Below are positions 18,109-26,480 of a stretch of DNA of 64,000 bases, in pieces. The stretch's first letter is position 1. Every line of letters starts with the position of its first letter. This DNA comes from Faucicola sp902506225 (GTDB taxonomy: Bacteria; Pseudomonadota; Gammaproteobacteria; Pseudomonadales; Moraxellaceae). The notes under the pieces are model-generated. The model saw only the letters and a list, made by a program, of their open reading frames with translations. It was not told where the DNA came from and made no database searches. The stretch covers positions 930,001 through 994,000 of the forward strand of contig LR733345.1 in NCBI GenBank assembly GCA_902506225.1. The letters run 5' to 3'. The translations under genes were made by a program, and so were the position numbers.

Positions 18109-19530
18109 ATGGCAAAACGATTACACAACGATTTTCAGTTTTTAGACGTCGCACGTGTCGACCCTTCAAAAAAAGACATTAATACCCGTACTCACGAGTT
18201 TGTTGAGATTTACTATCCATTTGAGCAAGACAAGGTAACTGACCAAGCGCACCGCTGTCTTGAATGTGGTAACCCTTACTGTGAATGGAAATGTCCCGTT
18301 CACAACTACATTCCAAACTGGCTAAAACTGGCTACCGAAGGTCATATTTTCCAAGCGGCAGATTTATGCCACCAAACCAACACGTTGCCAGAAGTCTGTG
18401 GGCGAGTATGTCCTCAAGACCGTCTATGTGAAGGGGCCTGTACCCTCAATGACGGCTTTGGGGCGGTCACCATTGGTAACGTGGAAAAATACATCACCGA
18501 TACTGCGTTTGCGCTAGGCTGGCGTCCAGATATGAGCGGTGTGACTTGGACGGATAAAAAAGTTGCGGTGATTGGCGCAGGTCCTGCCGGCCTTGGCTGT
18601 GCTGACATATTGGTGCGCAATGGCGTCAAACCTGTGGTATTTGACAAACGCCCCGAAATTGGCGGACTACTGACCTTTGGTATTCCAGAATTTAAGATGG
18701 AAAAAAATGTCATGCGTCGTCGCCGCGAAGTGTTCGAAAGCATGGGCATTGAATTTCGTTTAAATACCGAGATTGGTAAAGATGTCACCATTGATGAATT
18801 ACTGTCTGAGTATGACGCGGTGTTTATGGGTATGGGTACCTATACTTATATGCGTGGCGGTTATGCGGGCGAAGAGTTATCTGGCGTGTATGATGCGTTA
18901 GATTTTTTAATTGCAAACGTCAACCGCTGCCAAGGTTGGGAAACGAGCCCACAAGAGTACATCGACTTACAAGGTAAAAAAGTGGTCGTTCTTGGCGGTG
19001 GTGATACCGCGATGGACTGTAACCGTACCAGTATCCGCCAAGGTGCAACTTCTGTGACTTGTGCCTATCGCCGTGATGAAGAGAATATGCCAGGCTCACG
19101 CCGTGAAGTGCGTAACGCGCGCGAAGAAGGCGTACAGTTTTTATTTAACCGTCAGCCGATTGAAATTATCGGTTTAAACGGTAAAGTAACGGGCGTTAAA
19201 GTAGTGACCACTAAACTTGGCGAACCTGATAACCGTGGTCGCCGTAGCCCAGAGCCTATTCCCAATTCAGAAGAAATTTTGCCAGCCGATGCGGTGATTA
19301 TGGCATTTGGTTTCCGTACTAGCCCTGCTGATTGGTTTACCACCCAAGGCATTGAGATGGATAATAGCGGACGGGTGATCGCGCCTGAGTTACAAACCTA
19401 TAAATACCAAACTAAGAATCCAAAAATCTTCGCAGGTGGCGATATGGTACGTGGTTCAGACTTGGTGGTAACCGCGATTTGGGAAGGTCGCGAAGCCGCT
19501 AAAGGTATCCTAGATTACCTAGATGTTTAA
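18109..19530 (+). CDS. gltD: Glutamate synthase (NADPH) small subunit
   Basis: GltD passes electrons from NADPH through FAD and 4Fe-4S clusters to GltB. It is 473 residues. Two N-terminal cysteine blocks bind the clusters: CLECGNPYCEWKCPVHNY (about 47-64) and CGRVCPQDRLCEGAC (about 95-110). The FAD Rossmann motif VAVIGAGPAGLGCA is at about 148-161 and the NADPH motif VVVLGGGDTAMDCN at about 292-305. The GGDMVRGSDLVVTA block binds FAD at the C-terminus. The ribosome site in front of it is duplicated. A strong terminator follows. Confidence 0.98.
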   Translation: MAKRLHNDFQFLDVARVDPSKKDINTRTHEFVEIYYPFEQDKVTDQAHRCLECGNPYCEWKCPVHNYIPNWLKLATEGHIFQAADLCHQTNTLPEVCGRVCPQDRLCEGACTLNDGFGAVTIGNVEKYITDTAFALGWRPDMSGVTWTDKKVAVIGAGPAGLGCADILVRNGVKPVVFDKRPEIGGLLTFGIPEFKMEKNVMRRRREVFESMGIEFRLNTEIGKDVTIDELLSEYDAVFMGMGTYTYMRGGYAGEELSGVYDALDFLIANVNRCQGWETSPQEYIDLQGKKVVVLGGGDTAMDCNRTSIRQGATSVTCAYRRDEENMPGSRREVRNAREEGVQFLFNRQPIEIIGLNGKVTGVKVVTTKLGEPDNRGRRSPEPIPNSEEILPADAVIMAFGFRTSPADWFTTQGIEMDNSGRVIAPELQTYKYQTKNPKIFAGGDMVRGSDLVVTAIWEGREAAKGILDYLDV

Positions 19531-19571
19531 GCATAAACCTTCTTTAGCTGAGACTTGCTGTTAATTACGCC

Positions 19572-19600
19572 AAAAAACCCAATATTGATTGGGTTTTTTT
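19572..19600 (+). terminator. Terminator of gltD
   Basis: AAAAAACCCAAT and ATTGGGTTTTTT form a perfect 12-bp stem around a 4-nt loop, followed by more T. It ends the gltBD unit. Confidence 0.92.
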
Positions 19601-19678
19601 ACAGGTAAATTTCGGTGCGTTTTTGTCCACTTTGGGCTATTATGTCGCATAAATTCATCATACTACTAGGTCAATGAC

Positions 19679-20227
19679 ATGCCATTTGCGCAGCATTTTC
19701 GTCCCGCTACTTGGGCAATATTACGATGTCAACATGCCAATCTTTATCAAATCGATGAGCAGCTGTTTCGTAGTGAGCAGCTGACGCCCGATGATATCGG
19801 TATTATCCAGCAATACGGCATCAATACGCTTATCAATTTACGATTTTTTGATCGCGATGATAACGAGGAAAATTTAGCCAATTTACCGCTGACCTTTATC
19901 AATCACCCGTTGATGACTTGGGCGATCAAGCCGCAGCAACTTGCTGAAATTTTGTATGATATTTTGTGGCACCAAGCGCGTGGCGACAAGGTGCTGGTGC
20001 ATTGTTATCACGGCTCAGATCGCACGGGTATTACCGTTGCTATGTATCGCATTTTGGTACAAAACTGGACGATTGAACATGCCAAAATCGAAATGCAGGA
20101 CGGCGGGTATGGCTTTCACTGGATTTGGATTAATATCAGCAATTTATTGACCGAGAAAAAAGTGCAAGAAGTACAACACGCTTTGTTAGCACTACAACGC
20201 CAAAAGCCTATTATTAGCCAACCTTAA
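19679..20227 (+). CDS. Tyrosine/dual-specificity phosphatase family protein
   Basis: This 182-residue cytoplasmic protein carries the Cys-based phosphatase signature HCYHGSDRTG, with Cys109 as nucleophile and Arg115 in the phosphate loop. The N-terminal LYQIDEQLFRSEQLTPDDI segment is typical of the DSP/SIW14-like bacterial phosphatases (comparable to LYRSAQP motifs). No signal peptide is seen. It lies 33 bases before a Wzx-like flippase gene on the same strand. Co-transcription is likely and suggests a role in envelope polysaccharide control, which is inference. The substrate is unknown. Confidence 0.8.
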   Translation: MPFAQHFRPATWAILRCQHANLYQIDEQLFRSEQLTPDDIGIIQQYGINTLINLRFFDRDDNEENLANLPLTFINHPLMTWAIKPQQLAEILYDILWHQARGDKVLVHCYHGSDRTGITVAMYRILVQNWTIEHAKIEMQDGGYGFHWIWINISNLLTEKKVQEVQHALLALQRQKPIISQP

Positions 20228-20260
20228 CACCCATCAAGCGACATTAACTCTGGATAGCCT

Positions 20261-21703
20261 GTGAATATCAAACGACTGTTAGGTGAAACCATTATCTATG
20301 GTATCGGTGCGATTTTACCCCGTGTCATTACCTTTTTACTCAATCCGTTGTATATCAATTACATCGATAAAGAAGCCTTTGCTATCTTTACCAGCCTATA
20401 TGCCTGGATTGCTTTTATCAATATTGTGCTCACTTTTGGTTTTGAAACATCTTATTTTCGCTTTTCAGGAGAAGACAAAACAGGCGCCGCCGAAAAAAAT
20501 GTGTTTAGCACGGCGTTTTGGTTTATTGCCATGTTGGCAGGCGGTTTTTTGGTCATGGTGTTGCTATTTAGCAATCCATTATCAATGCTGATGGATTATG
20601 GCAATCATCCTGAATTTTTGCGCTGGTTTGCTTGGATTGCGTTTTTTGATGCGATTTGTACCATTCCGTTTGCTTGGCTACGTTATCACAACCAGCCTGT
20701 GAAGTATTCGGTGGTGCGTGTGGTGTCGATTTTGATACAAACTGTGGTGGTTATTGCGCTATTTCGCTTTGTGCCCATTGAGGCTGCCAAAAGTTTCGGT
20801 TTGAGCGAGCAAGTGGCGTATCCGTTCTTTGCCAATTTAGTTGCCAGTCTCGCCACTTTTATGATGCTGTTTCCAATTATCAAAAAAGTACGCTTACATT
20901 TTGATAAAGCCTTGTTCAAACGTATGATTCGTTATTCTTATCCGGTCATGCTGGCAGGGTTGGCGTTTATGGTGAATGAAAACTTCGATAAAATCATTCA
21001 ATATTATATGATTGATAAAGGCGATGCGGGGGCATACGGGGGCTGCTACAAATTGGCGGTATTAATGACTTTGTTTGTAACCGCGTATCGGATGGGGATT
21101 GAGCCGTTTTTATTCAAACAAATGCACCACGCCAATGCCAAACATACGTATGCCATGATGACGGAGTACTTTGCTTTATTTGCATCGGTAGTGGCGCTTG
21201 GGATTATTGCCAATATTTCATGGCTTAAACGGTTATTTATCACCGATCCCAGTTATTGGACAGCGATTAATATCGTACCGATTATCGTCATTGCAAACCT
21301 ATGTTTTGGGATTTATTACAACCTATCAACTTGGTATAAGGTAACTGACCGTACTGGGATTGGCTCAGCCATCTCATGGCTTGGGGCGGGACTGACTATT
21401 TTGCTCCATATGCTGTTTTTAAAACAATACGGCTTTATGGTGTCGGCGTGGGTGACGCTTTTTGTTTATTTCCTCATGATGATAGTATCGTACGCGCTTG
21501 GACAGCATTTTTATCCGATACCTTACCAAACCAAAAAAATCGTTTTCTTTTTGGGCACGCTGATGCTCTTTAGCGTGATAATCGTCAGTGCTTTTCAAAT
21601 GAATTTTTGGTTATCCAATACTTTATTACTGGTCTATATTGGCTTAATTGGCTATAGCGAGCGCGCGCTATTAAAACGTTTGGTAAAGGCAAAAGCATCA
21701 TGA
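20261..21703 (+). CDS. Wzx-type polysaccharide flippase
   Basis: This 480-residue polytopic membrane protein has about 12-14 hydrophobic segments and belongs to the MOP/Wzx family that flips lipid-linked glycans. The opening (KRLLGETIIYGIGAILPRVITFLLNPLY) is characteristic of Wzx/RfbX-like proteins. A central KADLE-like region (NENFDKIIQYYMIDKGDAGAYGGCYKLAVL) is also typical. The start is GTG. No glycosyltransferase gene flanks it, so it appears to be an orphan flippase paired only with the phosphatase-like gene. The substrate cannot be named. Confidence 0.85.
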   Translation: MNIKRLLGETIIYGIGAILPRVITFLLNPLYINYIDKEAFAIFTSLYAWIAFINIVLTFGFETSYFRFSGEDKTGAAEKNVFSTAFWFIAMLAGGFLVMVLLFSNPLSMLMDYGNHPEFLRWFAWIAFFDAICTIPFAWLRYHNQPVKYSVVRVVSILIQTVVVIALFRFVPIEAAKSFGLSEQVAYPFFANLVASLATFMMLFPIIKKVRLHFDKALFKRMIRYSYPVMLAGLAFMVNENFDKIIQYYMIDKGDAGAYGGCYKLAVLMTLFVTAYRMGIEPFLFKQMHHANAKHTYAMMTEYFALFASVVALGIIANISWLKRLFITDPSYWTAINIVPIIVIANLCFGIYYNLSTWYKVTDRTGIGSAISWLGAGLTILLHMLFLKQYGFMVSAWVTLFVYFLMMIVSYALGQHFYPIPYQTKKIVFFLGTLMLFSVIIVSAFQMNFWLSNTLLLVYIGLIGYSERALLKRLVKAKAS

Positions 21704-21890
21704 TTAAGCCTTAATAAGATTTTAATGGGTCTAAGTATTTAATTTAGCCAAATTATCCTTATATCAATTACTAGTCGCAATTGATTCACCTTGCGCAAAA
21801 AAGTTTGCTATAGTAACAGCAGGAGAATCAATGAATTGCTACTTACCTGTGATAGACATGGGTAAGTCATCTCATGAGAAGGAGTTTTTC

Positions 21891-23027
21891 ATGCAACAAT
21901 CAAGTACACCGCAAGCAACTACCGAGCTTGCCAATCCTCTATTAGCGAATAATGAGCAACTGATAGCAGTGTCTGCCAAAGACATTGTCAAACAACACCT
22001 CGATAAGCTCGGTATACCCCAAGATATTGAGATTGATGATGCCGAATTTGCAGAAAAAAAACAGCGCATTGCCGATTTGTTAAAACAGCATAATGCCACG
22101 TTAATTGCTCACTATTACACCGACCCAAAAATCCAAGCAATTGCCGAAGCCACAGGCGGTATCGTGTCGGATAGTTTAGAGATGGCGCGGTTTGGGCGTG
22201 ATAGTGATGCCGATGTGCTGATTGTTGCAGGCGTCAAATTCATGGGTGAGACCGCTAAAATCCTAAGCCCTGCAAAAACCGTATTAATGCCAACGCTAGA
22301 AGCCACTTGCTCACTAGATTTGGGTTGTCCGATTGAAGACTTTAGCGCGTTTTGTGATCAGCACCCTGACCGTACTGTGGTGGTGTATGCCAACACCTCA
22401 GCGGCTGTTAAAGCGCGGGCAGATTGGGTGGTGACATCGAGTATCGCGGTTGAGCTCATTGACCATCTAGACAGCCAAGGTGAAAAAATCATTTGGGCAC
22501 CTGACCAGCATTTGGGACGTTATATCCAGCAAAAAGTGGGTGCAGATATGCTACTGTGGGATGGCGCTTGTATCGTGCATGAAGAGTTCCGTAGCCGTAG
22601 CCTAAAAACCATGAAAGAGATGTACCCCGATGCGGCGGTGCTAGTGCACCCAGAATCACCGATTGAGATGACCCAAATGGCAGATGCCGTCGGTAGCACC
22701 AGTCAGCTGATTAAAGCGGCGCAAACCCTGCCGCACAAGATGTTCATCGTCGCGACCGATCGCGGTATTTTTTATAAAATGCAGCAAGCGGCGCCAGATA
22801 AGGTGTTTATTGAAGCGCCGACGCGTGGGGAAGGTGCAACCTGTCGTTCATGTGCGCACTGTCCGTGGATGGCGATGAATGATTTAGACCAAATCATCCA
22901 TGCACTGGAGAAGGTAGGCACGCCTGACGCCGTACCACACGAGATTTTTGTTGATGCGCAGCTAATCGAACAAGCCAAAAAACCCCTAGATCGAATGCTC
23001 ACGTTTGGTGCCACGCTCAAAAGATAG
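21891..23027 (+). CDS. nadA: Quinolinate synthase
   Basis: NadA condenses iminoaspartate with dihydroxyacetone phosphate to give quinolinate, the first committed step of de novo NAD synthesis. I use ATG 21891 because AAGGAG lies six bases upstream. An in-frame ATG at 21831 would add 20 residues and lacks a ribosome site. The protein is then 378 residues. The 4Fe-4S ligands are Cys140 (EATCSLDLGC), Cys227 (DGACIVHEEF) and Cys324 in TCRSCAHCPWMAMN. The active-site HYYTDPKIQ block is at about 74-82. No nadB or nadC is adjacent. Confidence 0.96.
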   Translation: MQQSSTPQATTELANPLLANNEQLIAVSAKDIVKQHLDKLGIPQDIEIDDAEFAEKKQRIADLLKQHNATLIAHYYTDPKIQAIAEATGGIVSDSLEMARFGRDSDADVLIVAGVKFMGETAKILSPAKTVLMPTLEATCSLDLGCPIEDFSAFCDQHPDRTVVVYANTSAAVKARADWVVTSSIAVELIDHLDSQGEKIIWAPDQHLGRYIQQKVGADMLLWDGACIVHEEFRSRSLKTMKEMYPDAAVLVHPESPIEMTQMADAVGSTSQLIKAAQTLPHKMFIVATDRGIFYKMQQAAPDKVFIEAPTRGEGATCRSCAHCPWMAMNDLDQIIHALEKVGTPDAVPHEIFVDAQLIEQAKKPLDRMLTFGATLKR

Positions 23028-23071
23028 GCGTTAACAACCATAACCTGTTCTTAAAATATTGAAAAAAGTCG

Positions 23072-23100
23072 TTGACAGCCTAACTAACTTGCTTTAATAT
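23072..23100 (+). promoter_or_regulatory. Sigma-70 promoter of the tRNA cluster
   Basis: A perfect -35 TTGACA (23072-23077) is followed after 17 bases by TAATAT (23095-23100). It lies about 80 bases before the tRNA-Pro gene. Confidence 0.85.
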
Positions 23101-23180
23101 ACGCACCACTTAGCGATGATAGCCTTTAAGCTCACCATTGCTAAGGTGTTGAAGTAACAATTAAAGCCTAGTTAGGCAAT

Positions 23181-23257
23181 CGGAGTGTAGCACAGCTTGG
23201 TAGTGCACCTGGTTTGGGACCAGGGGGTCGAAGGTTCGAATCCTTTCACTCCGACCA
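23181..23257 (+). tRNA. tRNA-Pro (anticodon TGG)
   Basis: The cloverleaf is complete: acceptor CGGAGTG with CACTCCG, anticodon stem CCTGG/CCAGG around TTTGGGA, T loop TTCGAAT. The discriminator is A and the CCA end is encoded. It is the first of three tRNA genes. Confidence 0.97.
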
Positions 23258-23258
23258 T

Positions 23259-23293
23259 TCATTCTTTCAACTTACCCAAGTTGAAAAGATGAA
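23259..23293 (+). promoter_or_regulatory. Spacer hairpin between tRNA-Pro and tRNA-Arg
   Basis: TTCATTCTTTCAACTT pairs with AAGTTGAAAAGATGAA around a short loop, with one mismatch and one G-T pair. It likely forms a processing stem in the tRNA precursor. A short GAGCC/GGCT-T stretch follows but is too weak to call a terminator. Confidence 0.6.
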
Positions 23294-23319
23294 TCAAGAG
23301 CCGAGCAGGCTTTTTTTAT

Positions 23320-23393
23320 GCGCCTGTAGCTCAGTTGGATAGAGCACCCGCCTTCTAAGTGGGTGGTCACAGGTTCGAATCCTGTCAGGCGCG
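23320..23393 (+). tRNA. tRNA-Arg (anticodon TCT)
   Basis: Acceptor GCGCCTG pairs with CAGGCGC. The anticodon loop is CTTCTAA, giving TCT, which reads AGA/AGG. The discriminator is G. Only CA follows, so a full CCA is not encoded and must be completed by the tRNA nucleotidyltransferase, unlike its neighbours. Confidence 0.96.
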
Positions 23394-23423
23394 CATTTTG
23401 CTAGTCTGTAAAACCTACCTTAT

Positions 23424-23500
23424 GGCGGATGTAGCTCAGTTGGTAGAGCCCCGGGTTGTGATCTCGGTTGTCGTGGGTTCGAGTCCCATCATTCGCCCCA
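23424..23500 (+). tRNA. tRNA-His (anticodon GTG)
   Basis: The acceptor has the extra 8th pair expected for tRNA-His (G-1 with C73; GGCGGATG with CATTCGCC). The anticodon stem CCGGG/CTCGG encloses TTGTGAT. CCA is encoded. Confidence 0.96.
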
Positions 23501-23506
23501 TATTCT

Positions 23507-23545
23507 AAAAAAGCCCTTAATTCCTTGAATTGAGGGCTTTTTTTA
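23507..23545 (+). terminator. Terminator of the tRNA cluster
   Basis: AAAAAAGCCCT..AATTC and GAATT..AGGGCTTTTTTT form a long hairpin just after tRNA-His. Confidence 0.9.
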
Positions 23546-23743
23546 TGCCTTATCTAGTTATCACGTTTGCAAATTTATTATAAAAAACAATGGTCGAGCT
23601 ACACTTTTTTAGGATGAATAATTATCTATTTTATATACTAGGGTCATATAGTGTACTAAAAGATAAGCTTGTGAAGGTAAATTGGCAATAGCGTAGCTTT
23701 ATCTCATGAAAAACCTAAAATAAAATGGCATGAGCGCATAAAT

Positions 23744-24304
23744 ATGATACGAAGTACAACAATGTTTTATCAACTTGCTATGACTAGTGTTGCGATAAGT
23801 GGCTGCATAGTTGTCAATACAGCCCAAGCGGCTACTAGGTTGCCAAAATCCCCTTGGCAATCGCATGCATCACTCAAAAGTAGCCAAGTTAGCCCAATTT
23901 ACCACCAGCAATGGCGACAATCTGATTATAAATATTGCCCAATTTTAGCCATTGCTAATCATTCATCAGTGAATGTTAAAACTGCACAATCACGCGCTGC
24001 CAATTTTTCAGGTGGCTTTGCGGTGGCGTATGATTTGAAGAACTATAAAGGCAAGCCTTTACGCAGTGCTTATGGCGTAGCCAATGCCGGTACGACGTCT
24101 AAGCGTGACTTGTATGAGGGCTGGGCCTATCGTAAAAACTATGCCGATGGCAGTTATGTGACGCTTGGGCGAGAAGGAAATAACCCAAAGGGTAAAATGC
24201 TGGCTTACCTAGTGCTGAACAATGGCTGTTTTTATAACATCTGGAGTGAGTTAAGTAGTGAGCATCTGCAAAAAATGATTGGTCAATTACGCTATGTCAA
24301 TTGA
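23744..24304 (+). CDS. Secreted protein of unknown function
   Basis: This 186-residue protein has a signal peptide with likely cleavage after TAQA (about residue 29). I do not recognise the family. The mature part contains two Cys (about 65 and 165) that could form a disulfide. The middle is FSGGFAVAYDLKNYKGKPLRSAYGVANAG, and an aromatic/glycine-rich segment (YEGWAYRKNYADGSYVTLGREG) follows. The C-terminal half is better ordered than the polar 30-60 region. It is a single-gene unit between two terminators, with no helpful neighbours. The first ATG (23744) is used; the Met at residue 7 is an alternative. Confidence 0.75.
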   Translation: MIRSTTMFYQLAMTSVAISGCIVVNTAQAATRLPKSPWQSHASLKSSQVSPIYHQQWRQSDYKYCPILAIANHSSVNVKTAQSRAANFSGGFAVAYDLKNYKGKPLRSAYGVANAGTTSKRDLYEGWAYRKNYADGSYVTLGREGNNPKGKMLAYLVLNNGCFYNIWSELSSEHLQKMIGQLRYVN

Positions 24305-24350
24305 TGAATCAAAATATAGCTAAAAAAATAGCTATGAAAAAGTAGCCATA

Positions 24351-24380
24351 AAAAAAGCAACGTTGCCGCGTTGCTTTTTT
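24351..24380. terminator. Bidirectional terminator
   Basis: AAAAAAGCAACG pairs with CGTTGCTTTTTT around a 6-nt loop. It serves the secreted-protein gene and, on the other strand, nagZ. Confidence 0.9.
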
Positions 24381-24403
24381 TGAATTTGTTTTTTTTAAAG
24401 TGA

Positions 24404-24433
24404 CTTGTTTCAAATTTTCTTGTTTCAAAAAAT
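24404..24433. repeat. Two-copy 15-bp repeat abutting the nagZ stop
   Basis: CTTGTTTCAAA begins both 24404-24418 and 24419-24433. The second copy touches the minus-strand stop codon of nagZ (24434-24436). Confidence 0.8.
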
Positions 24434-25474
24434 TCATGCAAAGAAATTTTCCAGCACCTTACGCTGACTGCTTTGCCAGTGTGACCAGTCTTTGGCTGAG
24501 TCAGCCAGTGAGCCCCGCCAGCCTTTGATATTGCCTTTCATGCTAGATAACCGATGTTGGCTGGTGGTATTGAGCAGTGTCGGCTGTTTTTGTAAACGCT
24601 CAAGCGCAACCAAGGCAGCAGGGCGGTCATTACACAATAATCCCATATCGCAACCTGCTGTTAAAGCAGCCGCAATACGGTCACCTGCGTCACCTGCAAC
24701 ATGTGCCGCTTTCATCGACAGGTCATCGGAAAACAATACCCCATTAAACCCTAATTTGCCACGGATAATCTGTTGTAGCCAAATCGATGAAAACCCTGCA
24801 GGTTTGTTATCAACTGTGCTAAATACCACATGAGCGGGCATGAGCGCATCTAGTAGCGGCTTGTTGCGAATAAATGGCTGCATATCGTATTGGCGAATCT
24901 CATCATAACTGCGCTCATCGGTGGCATCATCCACATGAGAATCCGGTGCAACTGAGCCGTGACCAGGAAAATGCTTGCCCGTGGTTGCCATTCCTGCAAG
25001 CTTCATGCCGCGCATGAATTCAGCAGATAAGGCGGTGATTGCAATCGGATGGGCGTGAAACGCACGATCACCAATCACGCGGCTCACCCCATTGATATCA
25101 AGTACAGGTGCAAAACTAAAATCAATCCCAACCGCTAGGACTTCGCTTGCCATCAAATAGCCTGCGCAATAAGCAAGATCAAGCGCAGTGATAGGGTCAT
25201 GCTCAAACCTTTCGCCGAGTTTACCCATCGCAGGTAGCGGTGAAAAACCTGCGCGTAAGCGAGCGACCCGTCCACCTTCTTGGTCAACCGCAATTAAAAT
25301 ATTGGGTTTGATGGCACGCATACTATCAGTCAGTTCGCGCACTTGTTCAGGGCTTTCTACATTGCGCCCAAACAAAATCACCCCGCCAACTTCCGGTTGG
25401 CGTAGCAGTGCTTCATCTGCTAGGCTAAGCGCTGTGCCTTCAATATCGAGCATGAGTTGACCGACTGCTTGCAT
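24434..25474 (-). CDS. nagZ: Beta-N-acetylhexosaminidase (peptidoglycan recycling)
   Basis: NagZ removes GlcNAc from anhydro-muropeptides in the cytoplasm and so feeds cell-wall recycling and AmpC signalling. The GH3 motifs are present: MLDIEG, DQEGGRVARLR, the catalytic loop KHFPGHGSVAPDSHVD and the nucleophile region FSDDLSM. I choose ATG 25474 because AGAAGGA precedes it at the right distance. A longer TTG start at 25507 lacks a ribosome site. The protein is 346 residues. It is downstream of queF on the same strand after a 134-base gap. Confidence 0.95.
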   Translation of the reverse strand: MQAVGQLMLDIEGTALSLADEALLRQPEVGGVILFGRNVESPEQVRELTDSMRAIKPNILIAVDQEGGRVARLRAGFSPLPAMGKLGERFEHDPITALDLAYCAGYLMASEVLAVGIDFSFAPVLDINGVSRVIGDRAFHAHPIAITALSAEFMRGMKLAGMATTGKHFPGHGSVAPDSHVDDATDERSYDEIRQYDMQPFIRNKPLLDALMPAHVVFSTVDNKPAGFSSIWLQQIIRGKLGFNGVLFSDDLSMKAAHVAGDAGDRIAAALTAGCDMGLLCNDRPAALVALERLQKQPTLLNTTSQHRLSSMKGNIKGWRGSLADSAKDWSHWQSSQRKVLENFFA

Positions 25475-25588
25475 GCGGTAATCCTTCTGGGTATTGCTTG
25501 CCGCCAACTGTTGGATATAGTTTGAGGCAGAAAAATTTTGAAAAACATAGCATACGCTTTTTTTGATAAAAATGCGACTAGCTTACTG

Positions 25589-25614
25589 GCGATTATTATT
25601 AGCGATTATTACTG
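25589..25614. repeat. Two-copy 13-bp repeat across the queF stop
   Basis: GCGATTATTA begins both 25589-25601 and 25602-25614 (11 of 13 positions match). The queF stop (25609-25611) is inside the second copy. Confidence 0.8.
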
Positions 25615-26460
25615 ACGGTTAAGCCGTGACGGTGGCGGCAACAAACTGATATCACTCACCCGACAAGGATTGATATCAATCCCGCCACGGCGTGTGTACC
25701 ATGCACGTACCATGAGCTTTTTTGGCGCAAAAACTTGGGTTAAATCACTAAAAATTTGCTCCACGCATTGTTCATGAAAGCCATTATGCTGACGAAAGCT
25801 CAAAATATACTCAAGCAGTCCTGCTCGGTCAATCGGTTGGCTATCTATCTGAATCTCCAGTGTTCCCCAATCTGGCTGATTGGTGACAGGGCAATTTGAG
25901 CGCAGCAGATGTGAATGCAAGATTTGTAACTGGCTATCAGAGGCGCCTTGATGGGCAACGGTCAAGCTTGAAGGATCGACATCACTGACAATGGCGATTT
26001 TTTTATCGCTACTATCTAAAGCGTTATCAATGCAATCACCCTGTGGCGCGCTGATGGGTAGGCTATTTGCAATGTTTACCTCAAAAATCTCAAGCGTCAC
26101 ATCGGTTTTTAGACAAGCCGATAAATCTTTTTCTACGGTTGCTTTAACAGCTTGCTGGTTGTCAAATTCAGTGAAATTTAGGCTATTAAAATAAAGTTTG
26201 AGCGATTTTGATTCGACAATGTAGTCTGATGTGGCAGGGATGGCAAGGCGAGCCATTGCCACCTGTGATATGCCGTGTAAGTTAAGCCAAGACATTTCAA
26301 AAACCTGCCACCAGTCCATGCCAATACTTAAGGCGTCAGCAGGCAGCGCCAGCTTTGCCCGTCCTAATGCGCGGGGAATGGGGTAGAGCATATCGGGGGC
26401 GTAGGTTTTTGGATAGCTGGTGGATTGACCCAAAATACCGTGAGTTTCAAGTGGTTTCAT
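25609..26460 (-). CDS. queF: NADPH-dependent 7-cyano-7-deazaguanine reductase
   Basis: QueF reduces preQ0 to preQ1 in queuosine biosynthesis. It is the long two-half form (283 residues) found in gammaproteobacteria. Cys190 (SNCPVTNQPDWGT) is the thioimide-forming nucleophile and Asp197 the proton donor, at the same positions as in E. coli. The NADPH-binding motif ESKSLKLYFNS is at about 83-93. It follows the ABC permease gene by 20 bases, so it is probably the third gene of that operon. That pairing does not by itself imply a shared pathway. Confidence 0.96.
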   Translation of the reverse strand: MKPLETHGILGQSTSYPKTYAPDMLYPIPRALGRAKLALPADALSIGMDWWQVFEMSWLNLHGISQVAMARLAIPATSDYIVESKSLKLYFNSLNFTEFDNQQAVKATVEKDLSACLKTDVTLEIFEVNIANSLPISAPQGDCIDNALDSSDKKIAIVSDVDPSSLTVAHQGASDSQLQILHSHLLRSNCPVTNQPDWGTLEIQIDSQPIDRAGLLEYILSFRQHNGFHEQCVEQIFSDLTQVFAPKKLMVRAWYTRRGGIDINPCRVSDISLLPPPSRLNRQ

Positions 26461-26480
26461 ATTTTTTTAATTTAACTAAG

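Noticed and set aside
21831..21890. N-terminal extension of NadA
   Set aside because: The ATG at 21831 has no ribosome site, while ATG 21891 has AAGGAG at six bases.
23293..23318. Terminator between tRNA-Pro and tRNA-Arg
   Set aside because: AGCC/GGCT makes only a 4-bp stem before the T run. The three tRNAs share one promoter and a stronger terminator follows tRNA-His.
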